64,000 bases of DNA from a virus, in IMG/VR virus record IMGVR_UViG_3300046794_000123, positions 1 to 64,000 of that record; one strand, given 5' to 3'. Each line of letters starts with the position of its first letter. Within the stretch, counting starts at the first letter, position 1. The notes under the pieces were generated by a model that ran no database searches, was not told the DNA's origin, and was given only the letters and a program-made list of their open reading frames with translations. This document shows, one piece after another, positions 1 to 11,500 of this stretch. The position numbers were made by a program, and so were the translations under genes.

Positions 1-257
1 AGGCGTATTTCTCGACGGTCGTCGCTGCCAAGAAGGTTCCGATCAAGGAGCTGGAGAAGTACGGCAGCAAACTCCTCGACATCACCGAGGAGGAGAAGGA
101 ACTGGGATACAAGCACGTGTTCCAGACCCGCATCACCAAGCAATCCACCGGCATGCGAATCCGTGCACCGATGGGCATGTTCGACAAGGCAGAGACGTAC
201 ATCGACAACGACTGCCAGAAGTTGCTGGACCACCTGAACGAGTTCTACGATATCTGA
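1..257 (+). CDS. C-terminal part of an unidentified replication-region protein (partial)
   Basis: Only the last 84 codons are in the window; the frame is open from base 3 to the TGA at 255-257. The product is hydrophilic and charged (it includes KELEKYGSKLLDITEEE and ends LLDHLNEFYDI). It lies 53 bases upstream of ssb on the same strand, so it is probably the last gene of the DNA-metabolism block that precedes SSB in N4-like phages. I do not recognise a domain in the visible part and assign no function. Confidence 0.75.
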   Translation, partial: AYFSTVVAAKKVPIKELEKYGSKLLDITEEEKELGYKHVFQTRITKQSTGMRIRAPMGMFDKAETYIDNDCQKLLDHLNEFYDI

Positions 258-310
258 TCGGTCAGCACCCGTTTAAACACAACCAAACTTTTCAAAGACA
301 CCAAGACACT

Positions 311-1093
311 ATGAGCACTCTGTTCGGAAATCTCAGCAGCGAAGGCCTCGAAGAATCCCAAGACCGTCTGGGCGGCGGCTTCCGCCCCCGTGACTCGGAC
401 ATCTACGAGTTCACGGTCAAGGCCATGTACGCCGGTCAGTCGGATGGCGGCGCACGCTCGATCACCTTCATCGGTGAAGAGGGCGGGAAGGAATACCGCG
501 AGGTGTTCTGGATCACCAACAAGAAGGGCCAGAACTTCTACATGGCCAAGGACAAGGACGGCAAAGAGACCGGCAAGAAAGCGCCGATGATGGGCTTCAC
601 CATCGTCGACGACATCTGCCAGATCACCACCGGCAAGCCGCTCTCGGAGCAGGACGCCGAAGACAAGGTCGTGCAGGTCTGGGAAGACGGCAAGCAGGTC
701 AACAAGTCGGTGCCGATGCTGATCGACTGTATCGGCCAGAAGGTTGCACTGGGCGTTATCCGTCAGCGTGTCAACAAGAACGTCAAGAACGAGCAGAACG
801 TCTACGTGCCGACCGCCGAAGAGCGCGAAGAGAACGTCACCGACAAGGTGTTCCACCCGGAGCTCAAGCTCACCATCGTCGAAGCCAAGGCCGGTGCCGA
901 CAACGCAACCTTCTGGGATGCGTGGCTGGAGCTGAACAAGGGCAAGACGCAGGACCGTCGCAAGATCAAGGACGGCCAGGGCGAGACCGGCCAGGCAGGT
1001 GCACCGAAGGCCAGCCGTGCGTCGAACGCTGCAGCACCGCAAGCCGGTGAAGCTGCAGCAGCGCCGAAGAAGTCGCTGTTCGGCAAGAAGTAA
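311..1093 (+). CDS. ssb: N4-type single-stranded DNA-binding protein
   Basis: 260 aa, close to the 265 aa of N4 gp45. The N-terminal 190 residues form a mixed beta-rich body with the aromatic and basic patches expected of the phage SSB fold (about residues 30-175). A flexible Ala/Pro/Gly-rich tail (about 215-250) leads to the basic end KKSLFGKK. In N4 this protein is needed for replication and recombination, and its extreme C-terminus with terminal lysines activates host sigma70 RNA polymerase at late promoters. The same lysine-ending tail here suggests the dual role is kept, which is an inference. It is followed after 6 bases by the RuvC-like gene, so the two are probably co-transcribed. Confidence 0.9.
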   Translation: MSTLFGNLSSEGLEESQDRLGGGFRPRDSDIYEFTVKAMYAGQSDGGARSITFIGEEGGKEYREVFWITNKKGQNFYMAKDKDGKETGKKAPMMGFTIVDDICQITTGKPLSEQDAEDKVVQVWEDGKQVNKSVPMLIDCIGQKVALGVIRQRVNKNVKNEQNVYVPTAEEREENVTDKVFHPELKLTIVEAKAGADNATFWDAWLELNKGKTQDRRKIKDGQGETGQAGAPKASRASNAAAPQAGEAAAAPKKSLFGKK

Positions 1094-1099
1094 CACGCC

Positions 1100-1678
1100 A
1101 TGAAGATCCGCGTCTGCGGCATGGACCCCAGTTATCGCAACTGGGGTCTGGCTGAAGGGATGCTGGATCTGGATTCTGGCGTGCTCGATCTCAACCAGAT
1201 CCTCATCGTCAAAGGTGAGGATCTGGAAGGCAAGCAGATACGCAAGAATTCCAGTGACGTGCATCTGAGCACAGAGCTGTGCCGGGGAGTCTTTCCCTTG
1301 GCTCGCAAGTGCCATGTGGTCTTCGTGGAAGTGCCGGTGGGTAGCCAAAGCGCCTACGGCATGAAGTCCTACGGGATCGTCTGCGGAATTCTGGGTGCGA
1401 TGCGGCTCGAAGGCATCGAGATCATCCAGGTGGATGCGTTGGACGTGAAGGAAAGCCTCACGGGCAACAAGAACGCCACCAAGAAGCAGATGATCGATGC
1501 AGCAGTAAAGGAGTACCCGAATGTCGCTTGGCCCCGTCAGGAAAAGAACGGAGCCAAGCACAAGAAGGGTGACCTGAAGAACGAGTCAGAGCATTGCGCC
1601 GACGCCATAGCCGCCATTCATGCGGGAGTGCAGACTCCCATGTTCCAAAATCTCATGCGAATCTTCGCAAAGGTATGA
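1100..1678 (+). CDS. RuvC-like Holliday junction resolvase / RNase H-fold nuclease
   Basis: 192 aa, near the size of bacterial RuvC (about 173 aa). It opens with a first beta strand carrying the catalytic aspartate (VCGMDPSYRNWG, residues 5-16). A second strand has an acidic residue (VFVEVP, about 73-78), and a C-terminal acidic cluster (ESEHCADAIAAI, about residues 156-167) follows. This is the D-E-D/D layout of the RuvC/RNase H superfamily. The probable role is resolving branched DNA before packaging. It sits between ssb and a small acidic protein gene and shares an ATGA overlap with the latter. A SLF-rich repeat-like box (GAGCCAAGGGAAAG, minus-strand orientation) lies inside the gene near 1306-1319. 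The nuclease fold is confident; the exact substrate is not. Confidence 0.8.
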   Translation: MKIRVCGMDPSYRNWGLAEGMLDLDSGVLDLNQILIVKGEDLEGKQIRKNSSDVHLSTELCRGVFPLARKCHVVFVEVPVGSQSAYGMKSYGIVCGILGAMRLEGIEIIQVDALDVKESLTGNKNATKKQMIDAAVKEYPNVAWPRQEKNGAKHKKGDLKNESEHCADAIAAIHAGVQTPMFQNLMRIFAKV

Positions 1679-2145
1679 CCATGCAAATCATCATCATCCA
1701 GTCGGAAATCGAACAAGCGATCCGCAACCACATCCTCGCGCAGATCAACATCAAGGATGGCATGCGCATCGACATCGATCTGTCGGCTACCCGTGGCGCA
1801 GAAGGTTTCAAGGCCACCATCGACATCGTGCCGGATGCACAGCCGGCTGCCGTCAAGGCAGAAGCGCCGAAAGCCGAAGTCGTCGCCGTCACCAAGTCGG
1901 TGAACGTCGAGGTGAAGAAGGAAGATCCGGCACCGAAGGCCGAAGTGCTGAGCCAGGGAAAGGAAGAAGTCTTGACGGATGCCGGAGCAACCACGACCGA
2001 TGGTGCAGCTGCCGAAGCTGGCACTGCGACGAATGCTTCGGCTGAGCCGTCGAGCACGGAGCCGCAAGCCGAAGAGCAACCGGCAGAACCGAAGCCCGCA
2101 GGCCGTAGCCTGTTCAACGGCCTCAAGCGCGTGAACAACGGCTGA
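1675..2145 (+). CDS. Small protein with N-terminal folded domain and acidic Ala/Pro/Glu linker
   Basis: 156 aa from the ATG at 1675, which overlaps the RuvC stop (ATGA). A second ATG at 1681 has better spacing from the AAAGG at 1670-1674 and is an equally likely start. Residues 1-50 look folded (QIIIIQSEIEQAIRNHI, then IDIDLSATRG). Residues 55-140 are a low-complexity Ala/Glu/Lys/Pro segment. The end is GRSLFNGLKR, echoing the KKSLFGKK end of the neighbouring SSB. That shared SLF-basic tail hints that both bind a common partner, which is inference. No family is recognised. Confidence 0.75.
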   Translation: MTMQIIIIQSEIEQAIRNHILAQINIKDGMRIDIDLSATRGAEGFKATIDIVPDAQPAAVKAEAPKAEVVAVTKSVNVEVKKEDPAPKAEVLSQGKEEVLTDAGATTTDGAAAEAGTATNASAEPSSTEPQAEEQPAEPKPAGRSLFNGLKRVNNG

Positions 2146-2324
2146 TGCAGAAGCTGCTGACAGTCGTCATCGTCGTGGTGGCGGCTGTGATCGGCCTCAC
2201 AGCTGCCATCATCGCAGCAGCCCCCTACATCGCCATGGGGATAGTGGCCGTAGGGGTGATCTATCTGGCCGTGCTGCTGGGAGAGGACGAAGATCCTCCC
2301 TCTGGGCCACCTGCGGTAAGATAG
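2145..2324 (+). CDS. Small two-helix membrane protein
   Basis: 59 aa; its ATG shares one base with the preceding stop (TGATG), which suggests translational coupling. The sequence is almost wholly hydrophobic: helix 1 at residues 4-24 (LLTVVIVVVAAVIGLTAAII), helix 2 at about 28-46, then a short acidic Pro-rich tail (GEDEDPPSGPP). It is the last rightward gene before the convergent vRNAP gene. Possible roles include lysis modulation or superinfection control, but nothing in the sequence decides between them. Confidence 0.65.
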   Translation: MQKLLTVVIVVVAAVIGLTAAIIAAAPYIAMGIVAVGVIYLAVLLGEDEDPPSGPPAVR

Positions 2325-2412
2325 AAAGCCTCAGCCCTGAGAGAGCTGAGGAAAGTAGTGGCAGTATCGATCCCCGGAGTTTGTGAGAGAGCTTCGGGGA
2401 TCACCCGAACAT
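2325..2412. other. Convergent intergenic region with two hairpins
   Basis: Two stem-loops precede the tRNA-like element. CCTCAGC (2329-2335) pairs with GCTGAGG (2345-2351), and an 11-bp stem (2369-2379 with 2392-2402, one G-U pair) has a 12-nt loop. Neither has a following T-tract, so they are not classical terminators. They could be RNA-processing or mRNA-stabilising structures at the end of the SSB operon. Confidence 0.5.
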
Positions 2413-2505
2413 TCCCGGTAGTGCTGGTGACCCATCTCTGCGCGCAAGATGGATCGGTTCGATTCCGATAGGATAAAAGAGGTTCGACTCCTCGACCGGG
2501 AGCCA
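2413..2505 (+). tRNA. tRNA-like element, degenerate or non-canonical
   Basis: TCCCGGT (2413-2419) and ACCGGGA (2495-2501) form a perfect 7-bp acceptor-like stem, followed by G and an encoded CCA (2503-2505). A T-arm-like hairpin with loop TTCGACT lies directly before the acceptor 3' strand (stem AGAGG/CCTCG, four good pairs). A second perfect hairpin ATCGG-TTCGATT-CCGAT (2453-2469) would occupy the anticodon arm (CGA) or a long variable arm. The D-arm region is 14 nt too long and does not fold normally, and position 37 would be T. The total of 93 nt fits a class II tRNA. It could be a decayed tRNA, a tRNA mimic or a chance fold; I favour a decayed or mimic tRNA. Confidence 0.3.
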
Positions 2506-2521
2506 GGACAACAACAAGATG

Positions 2522-2550
2522 AAGGGGAACCATGACGGTTCCCCTTTTTC
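2522..2550. terminator. Bidirectional intrinsic terminator between ssb operon and vRNAP
   Basis: AAGGGGAACC (2522-2531), loop ATGAC, GGTTCCCCTT (2537-2546): a perfect 10-bp stem followed by T-rich sequence to 2557. It serves the rightward SSB operon. The vRNAP stop codon (2555-2557) abuts it, so the leftward late transcript also runs into the stem. Confidence 0.85.
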
Positions 2551-2554
2551 TTTT

Positions 2555-5500
2555 TTAGTTGCTGAAGAGGTTCACCCACGGATTCAGTGTCGGAGCATGG
2601 AACAGCTGCCCGAACCCGAAGCTGTAGCTGATCTGCCCGTCTGCCAGCTTGGCGAACAGGTTGTCCGTGAGCGGCGTACCAATCGAGCCAAGGAAGGAAG
2701 GAGCAGGTACCAGCCCTGCCAGCAACGCATGGACCGGATTGTTACGGATCATCGAAAGCGCCACCTTGGCCGAACGGATCTTGAAGTTGTAGAACCACAT
2801 CAGACCCATCGACTCCATGTAGCCCCGGAACCGACCCGGCAGACGATCGTAGTTGACGTACTCTTCCGTCACCCGAGCGAGAGCGTATTCCTGGCTCTGC
2901 TTCTTCCGCTTGGTCAAATCGTCATACAGAATCGCCTTGGCCAGGAAGTCCCCGTACTCGACCGCCGTCTGCATGCCCTGGAACAGAGCCGTGTCCTTGG
3001 TGATCAGCGCATAGCGGCCGGCCGTCTTGATCCCCGGAGGCAGCTTGTCCACCAGCTGCTCGATGTAGCCATGCAGCCGCCCGGACGTGAGCTCGATCTC
3101 CTCAGCCGTGGCCTTGCCATCCGACACAGCGGAGAACTCCCCTGCCTGGATCAGCGGCCAGATTGAGAGCCGCTTGTGGCTGTCTTCAATCGACTGGATC
3201 TCAGTACGGAGCTTGCGCACTGCCACCGCATCACGACGACCTTCCGCTGCACGCAGCTCCGCATCGGCTTCGATACGACGCAGCTCGTTGGCGACATAGG
3301 CCTTCACCTCCGCCGTTTTCTTGGGCATGCCGGTGATGATGTCCTTGATCGGCACACCCCGACCTGCGAGCTGGTAGGCATTCGACACCAGGTTCGCCAC
3401 CGGCACCACCACCGACTTGACCACGATCATCGTCTTCATATCGGACACCAGGTTCTGGAACGTGCGCTCGGCATTGACCGCGTACCGATAGGCCTTGTTA
3501 CCGAAGACGCTCATCGCAATGCGCTGGAAGTGTTTCTGCGTGTCTTCCGACCAGCGGGAGTTGCCTGTCCATGCATCACCGACCGAGGCTGAGCGGTAGC
3601 CCAGCACATCGTTCAGCATGTCCCGGCGAATCCAGAACTGTTTGCCAAACTTCTGCTCAATCTGCCGCTTCATCGCGGGTGTGATCAATGCCACAGCATC
3701 TTTCAGCACCGGATCCTTGGCCTGCTCACGCTGATCGAACACATTGATGTAGCGCTCGGCATTGGCCTTGGACTCGTTCAAGTCCGTGTCGTACATGTCA
3801 GCGAGCTTGTCGATCAGTTCGTTGTTGTAGACCGCAGAGAGTTCCTCTTCGACCTGACGACCACGCCACACACCCAGCATCTGGTGCAACTGCGTGTTGA
3901 ACTGCAGCTTGCTGTTGACGATCTGCGGATTGAGTGCACGTTCGTAGGCCACCACTTCGCCTGCGTGATTGAAGACCGGCATCAGATGTTCGTTGCCCTT
4001 CTCCGCACCGATGGCGACCATCGACTCGATGCGCTTCACAGCATTGGCATCCGTGATCCTGCCCGCAGACTGCATCTGCGAGTAACCCGAAGCCACATCG
4101 ACGCCACCCGCAGTCTGGCGAACGTTCTGCAAGTTACCCTGCTGGAACGCCTGACGACCATTGACCGGCATGAAGTAGTAACCCTTCTTGGTTTTCCCTG
4201 GCTCGACATTGCTGCCCTTGTAGTCACCGATACGAACATAGGAGCGATTCGTCAGATTCGCATACTCCGAATCATCCGCCACGATGAGCGATGCTCCCGC
4301 TTGCTGGACTTGCGGGATATAGCCCTTGAAGTGATTCAGGAGCGCACGTTCCGATGAGTCAGCACGGCTCATCTCGTCCTTGCGTTGACCTTGGAGGTAA
4401 GAGAGTGCGAACTTCATCCCCTTCTCCTGGCTCGTGACCAGTCCGGCCAGATCCGCAGTCTCCTTCGCGCTCAGTTCTTCCAGTGCGTAGAGCGAGGTCA
4501 GCATGTCGATGGGCTTGGTGAGGGCAGGATTGGACTTCTGCTTCTCCCATCCCGGCATACCCACCATGCGCGTGATCGCCGTGGCATTGCGCAACAGATG
4601 CGAAGCCGTCTCACCCGTCATCATGTAGCGAGCGAGCTCCTTCATCTTCTTCTGACGAATGTCGAAGTTGGGTTTGTCCAGTGCCTTGATCTGGTCTTCG
4701 AGCTCGGCAATCTTGGCCTTACGGGCCTTGCTGCTCCTGGCCAGTTCCAGCACCTGATCCTGCGTCATACCCTGAGACAGGGAAGCCAGATCAGCCCGCC
4801 CCATGCCCTTGTGCAGCAGATCCCACTCATGCTCTTCGAGCTTCCTGCTGAACTGGGCCTCGATCACACTCGGCACTTCCTCACGGAACTGCTGGCGGGT
4901 CTTCTGGATCATCGAGCGCACCGTCTTGATCATGTCATAGACCTGAGCATTAGACGCCACCCGACCGATCATGTCGTGGATGATGTCGGTGAAAGGCTTG
5001 AACGCCTTGATCTTGTTGGTCGCAGCGAGCAGCCCTTCTGCCACGTGACCTGCCTGATCTTCCGAGACGATCGCACCAAACAAACGTGCAGACGATGCTA
5101 CGGCATTGGTCAGCTTGTTGTCGTAGGCCTGATCCCATTCCCCGGTCTTGCGAACCAGGAAGCGAGACAGTGCATCCATGCCCTGCACCATGTAGTCGTT
5201 GGCCGAATCGACCAAGCCACCCGAGTCACGCAGATACCGGTCCATCGCCGTCTCACGTTCCTGAGCGATGTCCATGAAGCGGTCCCCCATCGCATCCATG
5301 GCAGCGAGCACGTCACGGGACTTGCCCTCACCCGAGATCCGACGACCGAGCGAATCGAGCACATCGGTGGCGAGATTCTCCAGTGCACGATCCACACGGG
5401 ATTCAGCCTTCGAGCGGCCCTGCTTCTCGACCAGCAGGTTGGCCAGTACCTGACGGAACTGGTCATTGGTCATGGCCAGTGCAACAAAGGTCGGGAGCAA

Positions 5501-8500
5501 CGTCGAGCGGCCCTTGCTGTCCTCTTCAGCGAAGAGATCGCCCCGGATCGCATCGACCTTCGCCTGCGCATCGTGGCGGCGCTGGTTGGCATCCGGCTCG
5601 TTCGGATCCTCCATCATGTCAGCGGTGAGATGCTGGTTCACCTGGCTCCAGAGCTGCTGCATGCGAGCCAGCACAGTCGGATCGAACTGAGCCTCGGAGG
5701 TCAGGCCAGCGACGATCTGATGGAACGTGGTCTTCTCTTGCAGCGTCATCGGGAACACGGTGGCGAAGTTATCCGCCATCCGTGCGCCACGGTCCTGAGA
5801 TTCATACCGGGCGTTAAAGTGCCGACGCAGCATTTCCTTCACGTCACCATCGGCCTGCACGATCCACTTGGTGATCGTCTCGTCGAAGCTGTTGCCGAGC
5901 TCCGTCAGATGATCATTGGTGCCGTACTGCGTGGACTGGTAGAGCGTCGTGTCCGACATGATCTGCGGAAGATCGATTTGCGCAGCCATCACCACCTGCG
6001 TGTTGAAGAGCAGGTTCGAGAACATGTCGTTCTCCGGTGCCATCGGCTTGTCCTTGCCGAAGACGATCTGACGAATGGCATTGACGACATCCTTCGCCAT
6101 CTGCACGAGCCAGTGAGACTCAACCTTCTTTTGCAGGTTGGTGAGCTGCGTGTTGGCCAAACCCCATGCCATGTACTCGTTCAGTGCCGCAGCTTTCCGG
6201 GTCGCCGGATCGAGGTTCATATCCGAGAGTGCTGCATTGATCGCAGACTGCGCATGGTTGTACGCCACCTGCATCTCACGAGGCATGGCATCGAGCCCGC
6301 CCTCTTCCTGATCCAGGTCACCCAGGTTCAGGAACTGCTGCATGAGCACTTCCAGATTCTGAATCGCCTTGGTCACCTGCTGCGAGTTCGGCCCCAGGTC
6401 TTCGCCGTTGTAGAAGGCCTGCACCTTGCGGATCGTCGCAGCGTGGATCAGCTCGTGAGCGAGCGTCTCCGAGGACGGCGACACCAGCCAGATCTCCTGA
6501 CGGCCCGTCATGGTGAAGCCATGCACGTTCTCATCGGTCAGACGAGAAGCGTCGATCATGTTCGCACCGAGTGAGGCGTTGTAGTCCAGCAGCTGCTCAC
6601 GGGTGCCGTGAATCAGCGAGTAGCCCTCTGCGGCCAGCGTCTTCTGAATCGACTGCAGGACGATCGCCTGATCACGCGGTACCTTCTTGAGCACATTCTC
6701 GATGACCCGGTGCACCGACTGCATCGTGAGACTGCGAGCACCACCCTCCACTGCCTCACCCCACTTAGCGAGCTCGGTCGGAATCGACTCCGTCTTGTTC
6801 GACGGATCCTTCTTTTCCTTGGCTCGGATCTTGGCGTATTCCTCCTGCGTGATCTCGCTCAAGCGTTGGGCGACTTGCTCCGGCGAACCGACCACCATTT
6901 CCTTGTCGGTGATCTGGTACGGCGAGGCGGCCGATGCCAGATGGTCAACCGAGACGTTAACCCGGTTCATCGCACGGTGACGGGCATCAACCTGCTTTTC
7001 CGACAACTGGAGGTCACCCTGCAGTTTCTGCAACTCCTCCATCACCACTTCAGGCGGGAAGTCACCGATCTTCTCGTCCGTGGCGTTAAAGGGACCGAAG
7101 AGCGCTGCCACCAGATCCCGATGCAGGTCCGAGCCCTTCGTGACTTCAGTAGCCGGGATGTTGTCCATGAAGCTGTCAAACGACTGCGACACGGCCTTGA
7201 GCGGGTTGCCCATCCAGGTGTTCCACACTGCCCGGTTCGCCTGCTCGGAGCCTGCGTAGATCTGATCCAGTGCGAGGTGAATGCCGTCGAAGATCAGCAG
7301 ACGACGAGGATCGGTATCCGGATCGTTCGAGAACGTCTGGATCATCTTGCCGTCGCCCATACCGATGTTCAGCGATGCCGTACCCGCCACCCCAATGTTG
7401 CCCGGACCATTGACCGTGGCCGGCACTGCGTGTGAGCCAGAGAGGGAAGATGCAAACGAGGCTCCAGCCAAGCCCACCTTGTTCTGTCCCGACAGGAAGA
7501 ACGTCTGGCCCGGTGCCTTGATGAGCGGCGAGTAGCCCGCCATGCTGCGCTTGATCGCATCGAGCTGCTTTTGCGAGAGGAAGTCCCCCGTGCGATAGGT
7601 CGGATCTTTTGAGTCGATCCGTTCCTGAACCGCACGCTTGACCTTCGCTTCGAACATGTGTTGCTGAACGATCGACTGCACCTGCGTGGCCGTCTTCACC
7701 ATGTCCATCGCCACGAACGTGTCGTTACCCACCACCTGCTTGATGGCTGAGCGCAGATCGCTCACGAAGAGCGTCTTCAGGTTACTCGACATCGCCTGCA
7801 GATCACCTGAGCCGAGCGTGTAATCCTTCAGCGCCTGGTCAGCCAGTGTGTTCTTAGTTTTGGTCAACGCATATTTGCGTTCCTTCTTGTTCCACTCCGG
7901 TACGAACTCACGCAGAGCACGCAGCGACTCGTTGAAGTCCGCATTCTTCTTGGCCTGGTCGGGACCGAAGATCTGATCCGCACCCCACTCGTTTTGCATC
8001 GCCACCGACATCTGCTGGTACATCGCATCGGTCAGCATCGAGACGAGCTTGTTGGCAATGCCACCAGCACCCGAGGCGTACATCGTCACGGTCAGCGGGT
8101 TCTTCGTGAGATCACGCTGCATCGTCACGTTCTCGCCGTCGAACTCGATGACCTTGTTGCCGAGCAGGACATTCATCAGACGTAGCACGTGCGTGAGCTG
8201 CCCCTTCATGTCGGCAGGCATGTCCTTGTCCGAGAGCTTGTCAGCAAAGCGGGTGTTCACCACGTTGGCCGTGGCCTTGTACAGATCGGTCGGATCGATC
8301 GTGCGTTGAATGGTCGAGTTCTGGAACGGCAGGCCACCGTAGTACAAGCCTCCCCGGCTCATGTTCTCCAGGTTTTGCACATCGGTGTGGCCACGGGCAA
8401 ACATCGCCATGGCCATGATCGGACCATTAGTCATACCATCCGCTTCGAGGTAGAGCTTGGTCTTGAACTGGCTCAGATCCTCACCGGCTTCCTGTGCGTT

Positions 8501-11500
8501 GAGGAGCCGTGCATATTCCTTCAGTGCATAGAGCTGCGCGAACGATGCACCGGAGCCAAGGGAAGCGGAGAGCTTCTCGATGTCGGCCGTTTCCATGCCG
8601 AGCTTGCCGCCCTTCAGGTAGGCACGCAGCACATCCACTGCCGGCGCATATTTGCCATTGAGCGCATCGAGCATCTGGTTGCGAGCTGCGGTGTACGGCA
8701 TGTTGTGCACCTTGATGCCGATACCTTGTGCCACACCCAGATCGAATGCACGGATGTGCTCACCCCGCAGCATGTTCAGGGTCGAGAGCGTCGGCAGGAT
8801 CACATGCCGCATCAGCTTCGAGGCCTGCGGATTGAAGGCACCCAGCATTTGCAGGCGGCCGACCTTCGACACGCCGTAGCCATAGCGGTGTTCGATCTCT
8901 TCCATCGGCTTGCCAGTGGCGGCCGACTGAGCACGGGTAACAGCCACCAGATCACGCATGGCGTCGAACGCCGAGGTGATCGACAGGGCTTGACCCTTCT
9001 TTGAGATGGCGTCGTTCTTGTTGAGCTTCTCCGAATCCGATTCACCGGGTCCAAAGATCTTGAGCAGATTGCCACCTGCGTTGAGTGCCTCCATCAGGTT
9101 GACCGTTTCCATGTCGAGCGTATGCGGCACCGACGATTCGCGGCCCACCATCTCCTGCTGCTCATCGGTGAGCTTCACACCCGGATTGCGCATCTGCTCA
9201 TCCGAGTTCACCGGCACTGCACCGTCCATGTAGTAGATCTGCTTGGGCTTGGTCATCACCACACGCTCGATGGCGTCCGGCATGGCTGCCACACCCTTGA
9301 AGACAGTGGCCGGTTGGATGCGGAAGATCTCCACTTCCCGGAAACCCTTGGGCAGCTTCTGGCCTTCTTTCCGCACAAACGGCACCGGTTGACCGGTACT
9401 GGTGTCGACAACCATCGTCTCCGGATTCGTCAACGACTGGCCCTTGTTCTCTCCGGTCTTGAGCTCGATGGTGTCCAGTGCCTTGATGACTTCAGCCGCC
9501 ATGGCTTGCGGGATACCCTGCGAGTACGCCACGTCTGCATCAGCGTCTTTCGTCAGACCCCAGTATTCCTGGATCTTCTGAGCCAGATCCGAGTAGGCGT
9601 CGATACGCAGCGTGCCCGATTGCAGGAACGTGGCAAGCGGACCGTTCTCGTCCACTGTGTCGAGCGGCACACCGAAGATCCGGGCAACGTCCTCGTTGTT
9701 GTAGTGGCTGGCCTTCTGACGAGCTTCGAGTAGCCACTGAAGTCCGGCCAATGCTGCACCTTCAGCGAGCTGCTGGTTCAGACGCAGTACACCGTCCTCA
9801 CCCTCTTCCACCAGGTTCATCAGCTTGCCGTTTTTGTAACGGTTGATGTCCTTGGTGCCTTCGTCGAAGTCCTTCTGGTTGTTGCCTTTGTCGAGAAACA
9901 CCGGGATCTGCGCATTCATGGCCGCAATGATCTTCGGCACATAGCGCAGGAACGCCTGATAGTCGGCAGCGACCTTGGGTGTGAAGAGATTGGTGCCATC
10001 AATACCGGCAGCATGGGTAAAGGCTGAGCCCGAGTGAAGGGCTTGCTGCACCTGTTCCAGTGGATTCTCTTCGCCCGAGAACTTGGTGATCGGCTTCGAC
10101 GGGAACTTGAACGCATTGACGAACATGTTCCCGGTCGGGAAGTGAATCAGCGTGGGGTAAGTCGAAGCCAATCCACCTTGCTGATCCGCTTCACCCACGA
10201 TGCGGTACTTGCGCTTGGCCGCATATTTCTGCACCACTTCCTTGGAAGCCTGGCCGGGATTCAGCCTGCGGTTGATCTCCGACAGACGTGCTTCTTCCTG
10301 CGGCGTGAGTGGACCATCGATCTTGCGATTGATCAGGTCATCACGCTCATCTTCGAGGGAAGGCGTGTCCTCCACCGGAGCCGCAGCGGGAAGATCCTTG
10401 TTTACCGATTCAACTGGCTTGGCCGTCTCTTTTACTGCATCCTTCGCAGCAGGCTTCTCGGAGGTAACCGGTTGTTTCGGGGCTTCATCCTGAACGGTCG
10501 ATTCGCTAGACTGGGAAGCAGGCGCTTCTTTCTTTCCACGAACCCCGTCCGCGAACTCCTTGGCCACCTTCGACGGGTGGGCATCAGCGAGCGACGGATC
10601 CAGAGACACCTCAGCCAAATGCTTAACACCCAATTCCGGAAAAGCCGTAGCGAGTGCGTTGTGAATCCCGGTGAGTGCGTGAGACTCCGCCGCCACCTGC
10701 TGAACGAAGCCGATCGAGCTCGCCGCACGTTTGCCCCTGACCGAGACACCGAACGGATTCTGGGACTTGGTGAAGCCGGACTTGTCCTGACGAGCAGCAT
10801 CGTAGTGAAGCGCGTTACCCGGATTCGCATTCCCGCCATGAGCCGCGATCTGGGCGTTCACCGCACGAATCTTGTTCTGCTGGCTCTGAACAAATTTCTG
10901 GAATCCGAGCAGGGCCGTCTTGGCACCCTCAGTGTCACCTCGACCATACGCCGCACGAATGGCATTGGTATGCTCAAGCGCCGACTCTTCGCCTTCTGCC
11001 GATCCCTGATTGACCGTAACCTTCTCGCTCACTAGATCCGCACTGGACTTCAGGCCGGTCTTCTTGAGCTGTTCGATATAGGCTTTCTGTCCATCCAGAA
11101 TCGCATTGGCGGTACGCAGGGCTGCGCTCTGACGATTGTCGAGCGTGATCTTGCCCGCTGCCGCCATGTTCAGGATCAGCTCATTGTTCGCCCGGTTGGA
11201 GTTCTGCGGACTGATCTGAGCTGCAGCAATGTTGGCCTGGACAGCCTGCTGACCTTCTGGTGAATCGAAGTGTTGTTCGGTCAGGGTGTCCTTGGCGACA
11301 CGTTGAGCAACCTTCTCTGCACGCTCCGTGTTCGCTGCGGTCTTTCCTGCCGGTGACTGTTGGAACGCAGTCAGCAGTTCACCCACCTGACTGGAGAACT
11401 GTTTGGCCGCATGGTCATCGGGCAGCGACTTGAAGTCTTCACCGGCAAAATTGAGCCCGTTCTCCCCGAACACATTGTTGATCGAGTCGTTGAGCGTGGC

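Noticed and set aside
245-1561. 438-codon minus-strand frame opposite ssb and the RuvC-like gene
   Set aside because: Both sense genes are clearly coding with recognisable motifs; the antisense product is His/Leu/Val-rich noise.
4385-6574. Long open frame of 729 codons on the plus strand, opposite vRNAP
   Set aside because: It is a shadow of the strong GC-codon bias of vRNAP: His/Arg/Leu-rich composition, no ribosome site, no recognisable domain.
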